Notes: a model not told the origin generated them from the sequence alone. A stretch of DNA of 64,000 nucleotides from Acanthacorydalis orientalis (GCA_034766995.1 CM068318.1:30655603-30719602), one strand, 5' to 3'. Shown: positions 34,144 to 46,039, counted from the first letter of the stretch. Numbers and translations: made by a program.

Positions 34144-34147
<4 letters not shown>

Positions 34148-34174
<27 letters not shown>
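34148..34174. repeat. (TA)n
   Basis: TA repeat abutting the mariner end at 34175. Confidence 0.95.
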
Positions 34175-34175
<1 letters not shown>

Positions 34176-34752
34176 GATCGTTTGATAAGTAGGGTAAAAA
34201 AAAGTAAAACACTGTTTTTTGGGAAAAAAGCTGTTTTATTTCTTAAAATAGTTTCCATTGAGGGCTATACACTCTACCCATCGAGTCTAAAAAATACGCA
34301 TTGAAGGCGGCGATGGGATTTACATTTGATGGAAAATTCTTCCCACCGAGCTAAATTTTCAAGTTCGAAAGAAGTCGCACAGGGCCAGGTCCGGAGAATA
34401 GGGTGGATGAGGAATTAATTCAAAGCATAATTTGTGCAACTTTGCCATTGCGACTGTCGATTTATGGGGCGGCGTTATCGTGGTGAATGAGCATTTTTTT
34501 GTGCTCCAATATTATGATGTGGTTAAGGTGTGTAGTAGTGAATCCATGTTTCAGCCATGGTGACAAATAGATCCAAAAGGACTGGTCATTTTTTCTATTT
34601 TTGTAGCAAGTGTTATAATGCTCGCTAAAATCTGTAGAACGTGAATAACACGTTGCTTCTATCTAAAATTTCGCCTATGCTACTTTGAAAAGTTACACTT
34701 GATAGTCGTGACGTTACCAAATGAATGGTGACGCCATATAGAAATTAATCAT
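34175..34752 (-). mobile_element. N-terminally deleted mariner, GGATCGTTTGATAAG family, copy 1
   Basis: The left (3') end GGATCGTTTGATAAGTAGGG borders a (TA)n array. Minus-strand traces include MAETWIHYYTP (first-Asp region; the Asp of DETW is Ala here), KNAHSPR at the second-Asp region, PPYSPDLALCDFF with intact third Asp, GGKNFPSNVNPIAAFNAYF-like sequence and a final ALNGNYF. The leader runs directly into VTMAETW without the N-terminal helix-turn-helix, the same layout as the copy at 49327. The right end is decayed. Confidence 0.75.
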
Positions 34753-34754
34753 AC

Positions 34755-35118
34755 TTATATTCCTAATTTTAAATAAATTTTGGTTTAGTTTAAGAATATA
34801 CTAATATTAAAGAATTCTTATACGTAAAATCACACATTTATCGGCATTTTTCCGCAGAACAAAGTGACGAGTATCTATAGTAACGAGAATTGTTTTCTTT
34901 GTCAGCTCATAGGTTTCAAGTTTAATTCATCAAGTTACATTCTTACATATTGTTTGTTTTTAAATATATTATGTTGTAAAAACCAATAAACAGTTTTTTC
35001 TTCTCATGTTTTTTTCTATTTTTCCGTCAATTTTGATGAAATATATACGGGATAGATGGAAAATACTTTTATTAATTTGTCTCAGAAATATGCCTCATTT
35101 TTAATAACAAATTTAATA

Positions 35119-35169
<51 letters not shown>

Positions 35170-35735
35170 TAATTTGAATTTTATACAAGTTACACTCACG
35201 TATAATTTCCAACTCAAACGATTTTTTTAAAGAATACTTTAGTCAAAATGTATTATTTTGAACTTCACAGAAAATCATAAAATAAATTTTGTAATAATTA
35301 TTTACCATCAATTAGGAATTCTTCTTCAGATATGTCTTTTTAAACATGTTTTTCTGTTTATTAATAATATAAAAAACTGAAATTCGAAGTAATAACCTAA
35401 AAACAACTCATAAGCAATAAAAACTCTGAAACAAGGAAACATATTTATACAAAGTTAAAAAAGTGGAGAATTTATTATAATGGATAATCTAATGAGGAAA
35501 AATATCATCTTTATTGTTTAACAATTTATAACAAGAAAAAATGTTCTTTTGAATTTTTCTAATTGTGGAACCTTACAAAATATTTATTTTCCAAATATTT
35601 GTGACGCATTTTCTAATATTTTATCATGCCTCTTCATTATATTATCTACACTTTTTTTATATTTCCTCCTCATTTATTAATTCAAAATTTCTTTATTTTA
35701 CCTGTCATTTACAGGAAAATTATATATCACTGCTG
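34755..35735. other. AT-rich stretch with (TA)n at 35121-35166
   Basis: No gene was recognised; one pure TA array is present. Confidence 0.45.
35121..35166. repeat. (TA)n
   Basis: Pure TA repeat. Confidence 0.95.
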
Positions 35736-35739
35736 AAAA

Positions 35740-36180
35740 AGTGATATTAATAACCATTATTTTGTATAACTTTGCTACATCTGTCGGATGCCAGACGGGT
35801 CACTTATCGAAAAAAAGATCACGACTTTGAGTCGATAAAGTCATAAAGCATTTTCCGATCTCTTCCACTATTTTAGCATTTTTACCGTCATGTTTTATAC
35901 ATCGCAGAACTTTTCTCCGAAGCTGAACAAATTATTTCTGTGGCTTCAACAATATTTTTTGAGTGGAATGCGAAAAGTATTCAATGCCTAATATGCTGCT
36001 GTCGGACTCCGTATTCACTACTGTTTTGTGAGGTTATACCGACCGCTTATCCAAGATATATAATGTTCTTAAATGTTAAGTTTAACACTTCAAATGCTAA
36101 AATGACGAGAAAATACTTTAATTTAAAACAGAGTTATAACTGATTCAATTTAAAGGTACAGAATTAATTTTTAGACCTAG
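35740..36180 (-). mobile_element. Short derivative of TTAGATGTA-TIR mariner, copy 1
   Basis: The right end on the minus strand carries CTAAAAATTAATTCTGTACC, matching the left end of the element at 37008. The leader is nearly collinear with that element (TATATATCTTGGATAAGC, ATAACCTCACAAAAC). The minus strand reads RQQHIRH, then FAFHSKNIVEATEIICSASE, a mariner N-terminal helix. It then jumps to the C-terminal trace (a DFID-like block and KLYKIM). All catalytic residues are deleted. The left end is truncated near 35740. Confidence 0.7.
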
Positions 36181-36185
36181 TAATT

Positions 36186-36202
36186 TATATATATATATAT
36201 AT

Positions 36203-36243
<41 letters not shown>

Positions 36244-36260
36244 CATATATATATATATAT

Positions 36261-36301
<41 letters not shown>
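36186..36301. repeat. Long (TA)n array
   Basis: TA repeats with ACACATA and ATACATACATA breaks. It directly adjoins the mariner end at 36180. Confidence 0.95.
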
Positions 36302-36303
<2 letters not shown>

Positions 36304-36304
36304 C

Positions 36305-37005
36305 GTTATAATTCTCACTTCAATTGAGCAGTTAAACTCAATTAAATATAAAATATAATACCCATGTGCCACATAAAAAAAAATAATAAATTCTATAAAA
36401 TATATAAATGTATTATTCCACCTCTAGTTATATGATTTTTATCGACTTTCGTCACTTTTAAATAAAAATACGGTAAATATTCTAAACAGGTATATTCCTT
36501 TTCAACGCAGAATGAATTTTTAATAAAGAGTGGATAATGCTCACCTATACCATAGATATAGGAAAATATATTTAGTACAGAAATACGCCTATATCTACAA
36601 AATATTATTACATATATACGAACTGAATAAAATTCAAATAAAACTGTTTTAAAGTAAAAAGAAAACTTTATAACTATTTAATTAGTACAATAGCTTAAAA
36701 TTAGTTATTCATTTTTAATAATATACACAAATGATTAATTAAATTTCTTTAAATAAGGATCTTATTTTAATTTATTAACATTGCTATTATATTGATTTCG
36801 TATAAAAATACAATCTTAAATAAATAAATAATACTTACATTATTTATTTTAATAGCTTTCTTCATTCACTATATTATATATAACATAGAACTAATAGATT
36901 TGCAGGAACAAAAATGTAAAAAAAACTTATAATTTTGCAAATTACTTTAAATTAACTAATTCTATTATTCTAATAATATTTTAATGTTTTATTCTTTTGT
37001 TAATA
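36305..37005. other. AT-rich stretch, nothing recognised
   Basis: No gene or element was seen. Confidence 0.4.
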
Positions 37006-37070
37006 TATTAGATATAAAAATTAATTCTGTACCTTCAAACTGAATCAATCGTAACTCTGTTCTGAATTAA

Positions 37071-37784
37071 GGGATTACATACCGGGTAAACATTACATTA
37101 CAGTCGGGGTGAAAATTAATGTTTAAAAAAAATTTTAGGGGGTGTACTATAATAAATGAAACGAAATATGCATTACATATAATTAATTAGTCCTTTAAGT
37201 ACAAGAAGAATTAATTTACAATTTTTATATTAAATTATTTATGTTAATTCTGGTTATTTCCACCACCACTAAAAATATTCCGCCTCACTCTCAGCATATC
37301 TTCTTTGGTTACCAATAGCTTTGCAAAATTAATGCAGATTCTTGAAAATAATGTTGACATAATCATATGTCGAGCTAATTTTTTTTAATTTCAATAAAAT
37401 AAAAAAGTCACGACGTTTTAAATTAATATAAATTTTTTTCATGGAAAATGTTATTCTTTAATTGTTTATAAAAGTTTAATTAAACAAAATATCAAATAAT
37501 GATTCGAAATTTGATAGAAAAAGGTATTTTTAAGATTTTAAAAATGTGAATCGAAAGATATTAAAACTGTCTTAGTTATCGTGCAGACAGTGTGGTGGCA
37601 TATTTTTAGTGGTGATGCAAAGAAGCTCAAATTAATATAAATAATTTATTATTATAATTTAATTGTAAATATTTTTTCTTGTACTTGAAAGACCAATAAA
37701 TAATGTGTAATGCATATTTTATTTTATTTTTTACAATACACCGTTAAAACCATTTTCACCTCAGAAAGGGAGGTATGTCACCCT
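37071..37784. mobile_element. 714-bp foldback element in TTAA
   Basis: Two long inverted arms (37071-37296 and about 37583-37784) pair imperfectly over about 200 bp. Landmarks shared by the arms are GGGATTACATACC against AGGGTGACATACC at the tips, ATATGCATTACA, TTCAAGTACAAGAA-like sequence and CCACTAAAAATAT. A loop of about 285 bp separates the arms. TTAA lies at both borders (37067-37070 and 37785-37788). Removing the insert and one TTAA rejoins the host mariner leader in register with the copies at 35740 and 46563. There is no coding capacity. A TTAA target points to a piggyBac-type mobiliser. Confidence 0.75.
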
Positions 37785-37989
37785 TTAAAATATTTTATCA
37801 TTGTTTTAAGATGTTGAAATGTCAACCTTCACATTTAAAAACACTATATATCTTGGGCAAGCAGTTGGCATAACCTCACAAAACATGATGGGTCCGAAAA
37901 GCAGCATATTAGCATTGCATACCTTTACCTTTCCATTTATAAAAAATGCAGCTGAAGCTACAAGAATAAAGCAATATTATTTTATAATT

Positions 37990-38440
37990 GTTGAGACATT
38001 AATGGTATGGTGTATTATGAATTCTCGAATTTAGTTAGATTAAATTCAGAGCGTTATCAAGAATATCTCAACCGTTTAAATGACGAATTAGGGAGAAAAT
38101 ACCACTCACTAACGAGCAAATGGGATAAATTCTTTTGCAAAACGATAATTATCGGCCTCACGTCACGTAAGGGACCAAAGACGTTATTTGTTTGTTAGGA
38201 AGAAAAGTTCCCCCTTATGCGGTGTATTCAACGAACTTACCCCTATCAGATAATCACCTGTTCCGGTCACTTCAACATCATCTTGCTGATACCCATTTTA
38301 AAACATTGAAAGAGATCCGAAAATACAAAAACGATTTTATCGACGCAAAGCAGCCAACATTTTTTTGGCAAGGGATTCGTCAATTACCAGAAAAAAGAAG
38401 TAAAGTTCAAAAAAGTAATTGGGGATATTTTAAGAATTAA
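37990..38440 (+). pseudogene. C-terminal transposase half of the split mariner
   Basis: Three overlapping frames give the latter half of a mauritiana-like mariner transposase. One frame has MVYYEFSNLVRLNSERYQEY and LNRLNDELGRKYHSLTSKWD. A shifted second-Asp region follows, where no HDNAPSH can be read. The last frame has VPPYAVYSTNLPLSDNHLFR through WGYFKN to a stop at 38440. The third catalytic Asp lies in LSDNHLF. The first half is missing except for the N-terminal helix upstream. No functional enzyme is possible. Confidence 0.75.
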
Positions 38441-38512
38441 AATGTATTTCATTTTTCCGTAAGCACTCATTTTCTATAAAAAAGACACCGAATTAATTTG
38501 TACATCTAATAG

Positions 38513-38515
<3 letters not shown>

Positions 38516-38554
<39 letters not shown>
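38516..38554. repeat. (TA)n
   Basis: TA repeat immediately after the mariner end and its TA target. Confidence 0.95.
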
Positions 38555-38557
<3 letters not shown>

Positions 38558-39920
38558 TAATAAAAATTATTTTGAACGATGTTTGAATATTATTTAAGAT
38601 ATGAATGTTTACATACAATTGTATTCATTTAATCTGAATCTCACATTTTTTGATTACTTTCAGAAAAATTACTTTGCAGCCAATTGAATAAATATTACCA
38701 ATTAACTATATTTAATGAATTTATTTTTTAAATATAGAACTGATTATATCATCTATATTTATCTAATATTTATACTTCTACAAATAAATATCACCTAAAT
38801 TTTATACTTCTACAAATGAATTTTTCACTCTTCCACAAATTGCTAATATTCGTTATTAAAAACGTTCAATAATCTGATTTTGATCATTTTTATTATTTGC
38901 TCTGATTTGCATTGTAGGGCTACTAAATTAAAAAAAAAACTATATTTTTCTTTTTAATAAATACACTTCTTTTCATTTTTAAATAAATCACTGTCTAAAT
39001 ATATTTAAAATATACTAATTTTTTAAAAAAAAAATGATCTTAGTTTTTTTAAATCCATGTTACAAAGTAAGTAAGCTATTTCTGTGTTATTAATTTCATT
39101 ATTATTTGTCTTTTAAAGACAAATGATAATTTTTCTGATCAGAAAAAATAAACAAATAAAATCATTTATACTAGTTGAACTTCAAGATTTCCCATGAGAA
39201 ATATGATTTTAAACCCAGATATTAGGACAGTAACTTATAGATATCTCTTATATATTTCCCCTGTCCATTGACAGTCGCCTTCTAGTGAAGCAATGATTCG
39301 CAAAACTTAGGTTATCAATGCGTTCCAGATTTGAAGGTGTAACAGCTGCTGCAAAACGGACAGCGTAAACCAAATTTTATATTTCAATTTATTCTTTAAC
39401 TGATCACTTCTTTATCTATTATTGCAATACTTTTTCACAGTATGATCTCAAAAATATTTTTATAGCTTTATAAAAATTATAACTCATAAACATATCTAAT
39501 TTTATAAAGATATTTAAGAAAATAAAACTTTACCATATTTTTTTAGTACACACGTCATGACTCTCTAGACTTAAGAATCGTGAGATGATTATTGAAAAAG
39601 TTTGAAATTTTTTAACTATAAATATCGTATTTTGAAACTATATTCCGTATTTATTTCCATTATTAGGACTTTTGTAAATATATCAACATATAAATTAAGA
39701 AAACTACAAGAAAAGATTATAGATTAGTCGATTTAGTTTAGTTAATCTGTTACAAGTTGAAATTCAGTTTTAAAAGAGATATAAATGTTAATTAGATCAA
39801 ATACAAAAGAAAAACTCGTTAATAATAACAAAAAATCTTTAAATAAAAAAAATAATTGACAAAATTCTAATATATTATAATCGTATTTACATTACAAACA
39901 GTAGTTAAATAAAAAAGTAT
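38555..39920. other. AT-rich stretch with one unclassified repeat copy
   Basis: Contains the repeat copy at 38790-38890. A slightly more complex patch at 39230-39370 has no identifiable motif. Confidence 0.4.
38790..38890 (+). repeat. Unclassified interspersed repeat, copy 3 (partial)
   Basis: Blocks TCTACAAATGAATTTTTCAC, CTTCCACAAATTGC and AAAACGTTCAATAATCTGAT, in family order. Confidence 0.35.
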
Positions 39921-39924
39921 CAAC

Positions 39925-41570
39925 AGCATCATAAACCTCTGTGAATCCACTGCTGGATAAAGGAATCTTCTATAATTTTTCATTTTGTATAGTTAAATGC
40001 CTTTTTTCCATTTATTTCCAATAATTTTTTTTTATTTCCTTATCTCACCTGTCCAATGATCTCTTTCTTGGTCTTTTTACATTCCTTAAATCCCAGTAAT
40101 TAATTTCTGTTGTCCATCGGTTATTCTTTCTTCTTACAGCATGTCCCGTTCATTTCCATTTCAGACTCTTCATATTACATCTGTGACCCCTGTCTGTTTT
40201 CGTATCCATTCTATTCTTTTCCTATCTCTTCTTGTTATTCCTAGCATACATCTTTACATACTTCTCTGTGTTTTTTGGAATCTTTGAATGATTTTGGCGT
40301 TAAGCACTCATGTTTCGCTACCCTAGACGAGAACTACAGGTATACATTTATCAATTTTTTTTCTTCAAACAGAGTGGAATTGTTGATTTGAATATCAAGG
40401 TGTTTCGTCCAAATAATTTGAATTCCATTTTTATTCTCCCATTTACTCTTTCAATGAATAATCCGTCTTTGTTGATAAGCTGGTCTAGATAGACATATTT
40501 TATAACTTTTTATTTCTGTTTCTTCTTTCAATTTTCTTCCGGTAGACAAACGCATTGAACAACACTTTTGTATTTGCGTGATTCATGTTTAGGTCACTAT
40601 TTTGACTGGAATCATCTAATTCTTCTATTCTCTTTTGTAGCTGTTCCAAAGTACTTGCAAAGATAACAATATCATCATCAAATCGAAGGTGACTTAATCT
40701 TGCGCCTTTAATTTCAATTCCTTTATCCTACCCGTCAAGCGATTTGAATACTTCTTCTAATACTGCAGTAAATAATTTCGGCAAAATTTAATCTCCCTGT
40801 CTTATACTTTTCTAGATTTTTATCTTTTTTTGTGTCTTCTGTAGCTTCACCGTCAAGATATCATTCTTTTAGGTATTGTTTATCAACTCGATGTATGTCC
40901 TATATGCTCTGATACTTAAATGCAGATATGACTGATGATGTGGTAATAGAATCGAAAACCTTTTCATATTCTATAAATCTAAAACATACTGGTATTTGCT
41001 ATTCATTTCACCTGCAAATAACTTACCTCACTACCCGAATGTGATCCATTGTATTAAATCCACTACAAACTCCTGCTTGTTCCCTTGGTTGAGCGAAATC
41101 TAGCGGTACTTGTAGACGTTTTGAAATTATTTTTAAAAAGATCTTACAAATTGTATATAGAAGATTAATTATTCGGTGGTATATCCGGTATCTCCTTTCT
41201 TGTGTAAAAGAATTACGATTGCTTCATGCTTACGGTGTTTTTTTTTCTCATACTAGCTAGAAGATTTCTACCATTAATCCATCATTTCTTGCTGCTCTTC
41301 CATTTTTCATATTTTTTATTGCATATCGTACCTCTTCCGGCAGTACTGCTAGAACACATTGGTGTGTAAATTTTCTATCCTTGTTTTCTTCATTACATAC
41401 ACTTTTGTATAGCTTAGTGTAGAATTTTTCTAGTCTCTTCATGATTTATATTTTGTTAAATATTCTACTACCATCCCCTAATTTCAAAGAAATTATTTAC
41501 TATTAAATTAGAGCAATCATAAGGCTCTCTTCTATTTTCCTATAGAATTTTTTTCTTCTTGTTTGTCTTC
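39925..41570 (-). pseudogene. Non-LTR retrotransposon reverse transcriptase remnant
   Basis: On the minus strand the order is that of a LINE reverse transcriptase. MKRLEKFYTKLYKSV and LPEEVRYAIKNMKNGRAARN at 41442-41257 form the N-terminal fingers. CFRFIEYEKVFDSI at about 40960 corresponds to the first catalytic block (D of the FVDYEKAFD type, here E-Y-E). LSHLRFDDDIVIFA at 40664-40705 is the FADD-type active site, altered to FDDD. VYLDQLINKDG, RNTLIFKSTIPLCLKK, KSLKWKWTGHAVRRKNNRWT and NVKRPRKRSLDR form the thumb and tail region. Stops and shifts are frequent. No endonuclease domain was seen, consistent with 5' truncation. The clade is uncertain; similar tails occur in RTE/CR1-like arthropod elements. 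Confidence 0.75.
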
Positions 41571-41577
41571 TTACTTG

Positions 41578-41712
<135 letters not shown>

Positions 41713-41713
41713 A

Positions 41714-42989
41714 GGTGTTGGAATTAATTCGTAGCGTTTTACAAGACATGGCGTAGGTAGTACATTCTTCCATTGTTCCCTTTAACCAAATATTCCCCGT
41801 AAAACAGCTGTCCTTAGGCATCAGTTTCAGTATATGTCATTTGGTTGAAGCGTAAATAACAACACTTTGTACTTTATCGAATATGTCGAATTTTGTGCCG
41901 GATAAATTGTTTTTGTGGGGAGTTTTACTTCATTACTTTAACATGAAAAAAAGTGCTACCGAAAGTCATCGTATTTTAGTGGAAGTTTATGGTGAACATG
42001 CTCTAGCTGAGCAAACGTGTCGGAAATGGTTTGCACGTTTTAAAAGTGGTGATTTCGACTTGGAAGACAAGGAACAACCTGGACAGCCGAAAAAGTTCGA
42101 CGATGAAGAATTGGAGGCATTGTTTAATGAAGACCCATGTCAAACACTTCAAGAATTGTCTGAATCGTTGGAAGTTGACTTGCTAATGGTAAGAAAACGA
42201 CTTAAAGCCATGGGAATGGTCCAAAAGCAAGGAAATTGGGTCCCATTCGAATTGAAACTGAGAGACGTTGAAAGGCATTTTTCTACCTGTGAACTGCTGC
42301 TTCAACGGAAGAAAAGGAAAAGTTTTTTGCATCGAATTGTCACGGTCGATGAAAATTGGATCAATTACGACAATCCCAAGCGCAGAAAGTCATGGGTGAA
42401 GCCCGGTCAACCATCAACACCAGCGGCGAAGCCAAATATCCATGGATCCAAGCTCATGCTCTGTATTTGGTGGGATCATAAGGGTGTGATCTACTATGAG
42501 CTGCTCAAACCGAATGAAACCATCACTGGGGTTCGCTACCGACTACAATAGATGCGCTTGAGCCGTGCATTGAAGGAAAAACGGCCGGAATACTTTGAAA
42601 GACACGACAAAGTGATTTTGCAGCATAACAGTACCCGTCCGCACGTCGCAAAACCGGTAAACATACTTGAAAACGCTCAAATGGAAAGTCCCACCCCACC
42701 CGCCGTATTCTCCAGATATTACTCCTTCTGATGAAAACTTGTTTCGATCGATAAGTCATAACCTTAGGCAGAACCTCACTTCTTATGAAGATTGCAAAAA
42801 ATGGGTCGATTCGTGGATTGCATCTAAAGATGAGGCGTTCTTCCAACGTGGTATTCGTCTCCTGCCCGAAAGATGGGAAAAACTAGTGGTTAACGATGGA
42901 CAATACTTTGAATGATATTTTTTTTTCAATTTCATTTAAAACGAACGATCTTGTTTCATGAAGAAAACGTTACGAATTAATTCCAACAC

Positions 42990-42990
<1 letters not shown>
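41714..42990 (+). mobile_element. Full-length Mos1-like mariner (mauritiana type)
   Basis: A 1277-bp element, close to the 1.28 kb of Mos1. The ends are GGTGTTGGAATTAATTCGTA and, on the minus strand, GGTGTTGGAATTAATTCGTA, identical over at least 20 bp. TA precedes the left end. Both flanks are (TA)n arrays. The leader before the transposase ATG is 169 bp. The near-identity of its ends shows that it is the youngest element in the window. Confidence 0.93.
41883..42915 (+). pseudogene. Mos1-like transposase, inactivated
   Basis: From the ATG ([20 protein letters not shown]) the frame is open for 222 codons to TAG at 42549-42551. It continues in frame (MRLSRALKEKRPEYFERHDK) to about 42660. A single-base shift then leads into TLKWKVPPHPPYSPDITPSD and on to VVNDGQYFE with a stop at 42915. 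Length and order match the 345-residue Mos1 enzyme: paired helix-turn-helix, a WVPFEL linker, then the DDD core. The first Asp (VDENW, residue 156) and the third (TPSDENLF) are present. The second site, residue 249, reads QHNSTRPH instead of HDNAPSH, so the essential Asp is Asn. One stop, one frameshift and this substitution make it inactive, but it is by far the best-preserved transposase here. Confidence 0.92.

Positions 42991-42992
<2 letters not shown>

Positions 42993-43023
<31 letters not shown>
42993..43023. repeat. (TA)n
   Basis: TA repeat on the right flank of the Mos1-like element. Confidence 0.95.
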
Positions 43024-43025
<2 letters not shown>

Positions 43026-43026
<1 letters not shown>

Positions 43027-43087
43027 GTTTTTTCCTGCAGCTTCACCCTCAACATATCATTCTTGTTGGTATTGTTTATCAAATCGA
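43026..43087 (-). repeat. Small duplicate of the LINE fragment
   Basis: GCAGCTTCACCCTCAACATA and TTGGTATTGTTTATCAAATC match 40845-40900 of the reverse-transcriptase remnant, with a few mismatches, in the same orientation. It lies between two (TA)n arrays. Confidence 0.65.
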
Positions 43088-43088
43088 A

Positions 43089-43140
<52 letters not shown>

Positions 43141-43156
43141 GTGTGTGTGTGTATGC
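43089..43156. repeat. (TA)n followed by (TG)n
   Basis: TA repeats with ACATA break, then a TGTGTG run. Confidence 0.9.
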
Positions 43157-43159
43157 ATA

Positions 43160-44146
43160 CGTGTAAATTGTTCAAAACCCTCACTTTGCAAAGAAATAAA
43201 TTTACTATAATCAATCTAATGTAATTAAATTTGGCTCTAAAATAATTTAAACTGAAATAATATGTCATATGATTTAATATCTTCACTTGACAAGCTAAAA
43301 GTCCACCAAAGTCTTTAAATTGCCTTTTGAAGAAATACTGTCCCATTGTGAATTACTACTTTAAATGAACTAAATACTCAAACTATTACATCATAAATCA
43401 GAAAATAATTTTCATTAATCAATATAAAATATCATATAAATAACAAATTTTTTCAAACGATGATATTTATCAATATACAAAACAAATTTTTGGAAAAGAG
43501 AATATTCAATATATCCGATAATAACGATAAGAAACTTAAAAGTAGGTTATGTTAAACCAGAAATTATGTTATAGAATGCGGTTTAGAATATTAGTATAAC
43601 TATAGAATCAGTTCATTAAAACGAAATTTATTTTGATGAGTTACATTTAAAAAAAATGAGAGTACATGAGAAAATTAGATTTAGTAAAATTAACTGAAAA
43701 GTTTATATATATATATATATATATAGATACTTTAATCAAACAAAATTCTAAAACAATTTTCAAAATATATTAGAATGAAGTTATAAATACAAATATGCAT
43801 GAACAAATTTACTGTCCAGTTCCATATCTACATAAAATAAAATGAAACGACTGGGTCATCGTTGACAGGTATTTTATAACTGAACTGAATACAATAATTT
43901 CAACAGACCTAGGTTTTTTAAATAGGAGCGATTATCAAGCCAATATGTTATATATAAAGTGATTCAAGTTAGATTTGAACAAAGAAGTATTAAAAGGAGG
44001 CGCAGGAGTTAAGAAAAGTCATTTTATTTTTTATTTAGTATTTTGGTTCAATTCAGTACTAAAATACAATTGAACTAAAGTACTAAATGTAATTTTTACG
44101 TTTTTCAATACTTTCGTGTGGAAGCCTAAGTTGAATCACCCAACAT

Positions 44147-44177
<31 letters not shown>

Positions 44178-44395
44178 CATTTGTATATTCGATATTATTT
44201 TGCATTCAAAACAAAATCTCATTAAAATATTTCAAAGTAAAAAAATCTATAAAATGCAATTTAATTGTGAAATTCGTTCAAAAACAGTTTCAACAATGTT
44301 TTCTAGATTGATATGTCATCTTATACATTTGCATAATAGATAAAGCTTAATATATATTTGAATTACGCAATACTCAAAACAAAAATTCGTAACTA
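43160..44395. other. AT-rich stretch with two microsatellites
   Basis: (TA)n at 43703-43725 and a (CA)n(TA)n tract at 44145-44178; otherwise nothing recognised. Confidence 0.45.
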
Positions 44396-44399
44396 CAAC

Positions 44400-44770
44400 G
44401 ATCTGCTGCATTAAATGTATATAAATGAACGAATCCCTTCTTACCTCACCCACAGTCACTAGGGTATCATTTCAATTTGCTGATGTCTACCGGATGTGCA
44501 TACAAACTCTGGATATAAATTACATTGTAACGTCTGGGACATTTGTTGTTTTTTTTTCTATTTTGCCAGTGACGCTGACATTCACAAGTTACAATCAGAG
44601 TTGCCAGATTTTCTTCTTGACGTCAGTTACAAGTTGACGTTGCATCTGTTCGTTCACTTGCATTTCATTTCTGTACTTTTTTCTACTCGAGCGAAAATTC
44701 AGTTTGAATATTTGACTAGTTTATATTGACGCTTTACACGAACGTTTCAAGGGAGCAGTGCAAAACAACA
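44400..44770 (-). promoter_or_regulatory. Candidate promoter and untranslated first exon
   Basis: A higher-complexity block. On the minus strand it contains TGACGTCAAG (CRE-like, near 44618) and TCTGGCAACTCTG. It ends at a strong splice donor, GTGGGTGAG|GTAAGAAG, with the exon ending at 44445. The exon candidate has no long reading frame, so it would be a leader exon of a gene lying to the left. The two overlapping plus-strand ORFs (44425-44729) show no recognisable domain. The call rests on motif quality and composition only. Confidence 0.3.
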
Positions 44771-44805
44771 AATCTTTAGTTTTGAATAGAAAATAACTGA
44801 TTGAA

Positions 44806-44809
<4 letters not shown>

Positions 44810-44841
<32 letters not shown>
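44810..44841. repeat. (TA)n
   Basis: Pure TA repeat. Confidence 0.95.
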
Positions 44842-44844
<3 letters not shown>

Positions 44845-44846
<2 letters not shown>

Positions 44847-46035
44847 CGTTTATATCATAGAACAATACAAAATGAGAAACAAACATTATTTTCAATTAAA
44901 CGAAAAGTGTATTTAATTAACTGCATGATATTAATTTAACACAGATTCCTTAGAAAAAAGATAAATTTTATAATCTATTAAATATTATTTTATTCGAAAT
45001 TTTTAATTTTTATTACAATTGAAATATTTCTGTTTGCCAAACTGTAAAAGTGTACATATTAATCTCACTGAATATATAAAATAAATTTTTTCATCTTAAA
45101 ATATTAAGTATATTTTGCTTAACAGAAAAACCAAGCAATCGTTGATGCAACTACTTCGATATATACATACTTTTTAATTCAAATTACAATGTATTTTGAA
45201 ATTGCTCTCCTTTCAATATAAAATAATGCAAAAAACAAATATGTGTTAATTTTCAAAACAAATAATTTAAAAAATAACCGTAAAATCCAAAATTTAAAAA
45301 GTATATATCCAATTAAAGTCAAGATACAAAAAGAATCTTATTTTAAAGAAAATTATGAAATAATAAATAACGACATTAAAAGTAGACTGCTCTAATGCGT
45401 ACATTAGGTTCAATAGCTAAAAATGTATTCACTAGTAATAAACATCTAATTTTTATATAACGATTAATTAATTTGTATAACTAATAATACTAATTCTTGT
45501 ACGAATATTCAGTAAAAGACTTCTTATATACCTAGTCAATTTCTTGGTTAGATTATAAAACAATAATTTCAATGGTCTTCTTAATTTACCGCTCTACTAG
45601 CTTTCTGTACAATTCCTTCGTAAAAATAAAACTTTCTTTACCAATTTAACATATTGTAAGAATAAACAGAGTAGTTATTAAATGCCTTGTTTCAGATATT
45701 ATCAAATTTACCCAGAAGCCATTTATTAATTTTTCAACTGTATAACATGCATAGACATATCTGATGTAACCGCCATTCATTTTTTATAATTATAAAATTT
45801 CTACATTTTTTACTTCTCAACGATTATATTTACTGTTCCATTGTTACTATAAAATAGAATAAATTAAAAAAAAATCGGTTAATATAAGCTCTTGGTATGT
45901 ATGATAATTTAATATGGAGATCATATCACAACATGTGTATCTCAATTATTCTATCAAATAATTTTTTCATTTCATCAAGAATGTCTTTTTATTAGATTAA
46001 ACAGTGTCTACCAGTCAACTTATAAAATTCTTAAT
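44845..46035. other. AT-rich stretch, nothing recognised
   Basis: No gene or element was seen. Confidence 0.45.
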
Positions 46036-46039
46036 TTAT

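Larger units (their letters stand above)
37008..38509 (+). mobile_element. TTAGATGTA-TIR mariner split by a foldback element
   Basis: The ends are TTAGATATAAAAATTAATTC (37008) and, on the minus strand, TTAGATGTACAAATTAATTC (ending 38509), each flanked by TA. A 714-bp foldback element sits at a TTAA (37067-37070). Without it the copy would be about 784 bp. The coding traces are an N-terminal helix (PKSSILALHTFTFPFIKNAA, EATRI), then a deletion, then MVWCIMNSRI (equivalent to KGVVYYEL). The C-terminal half follows: RLNDELGRKYHSLTSKWDKF, LSDNHLFRSLQHHLADTHFK and PTFFWQGIRQLPEKRS, with NWGYFKN. The first Asp region is deleted and the third Asp is kept (LSDNHLF). Confidence 0.85.

Noticed and set aside
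42523..42846. 107-codon minus-strand ORF inside the Mos1-like element
   Set aside because: It is antisense to the transposase; the plus strand carries clear homology throughout.
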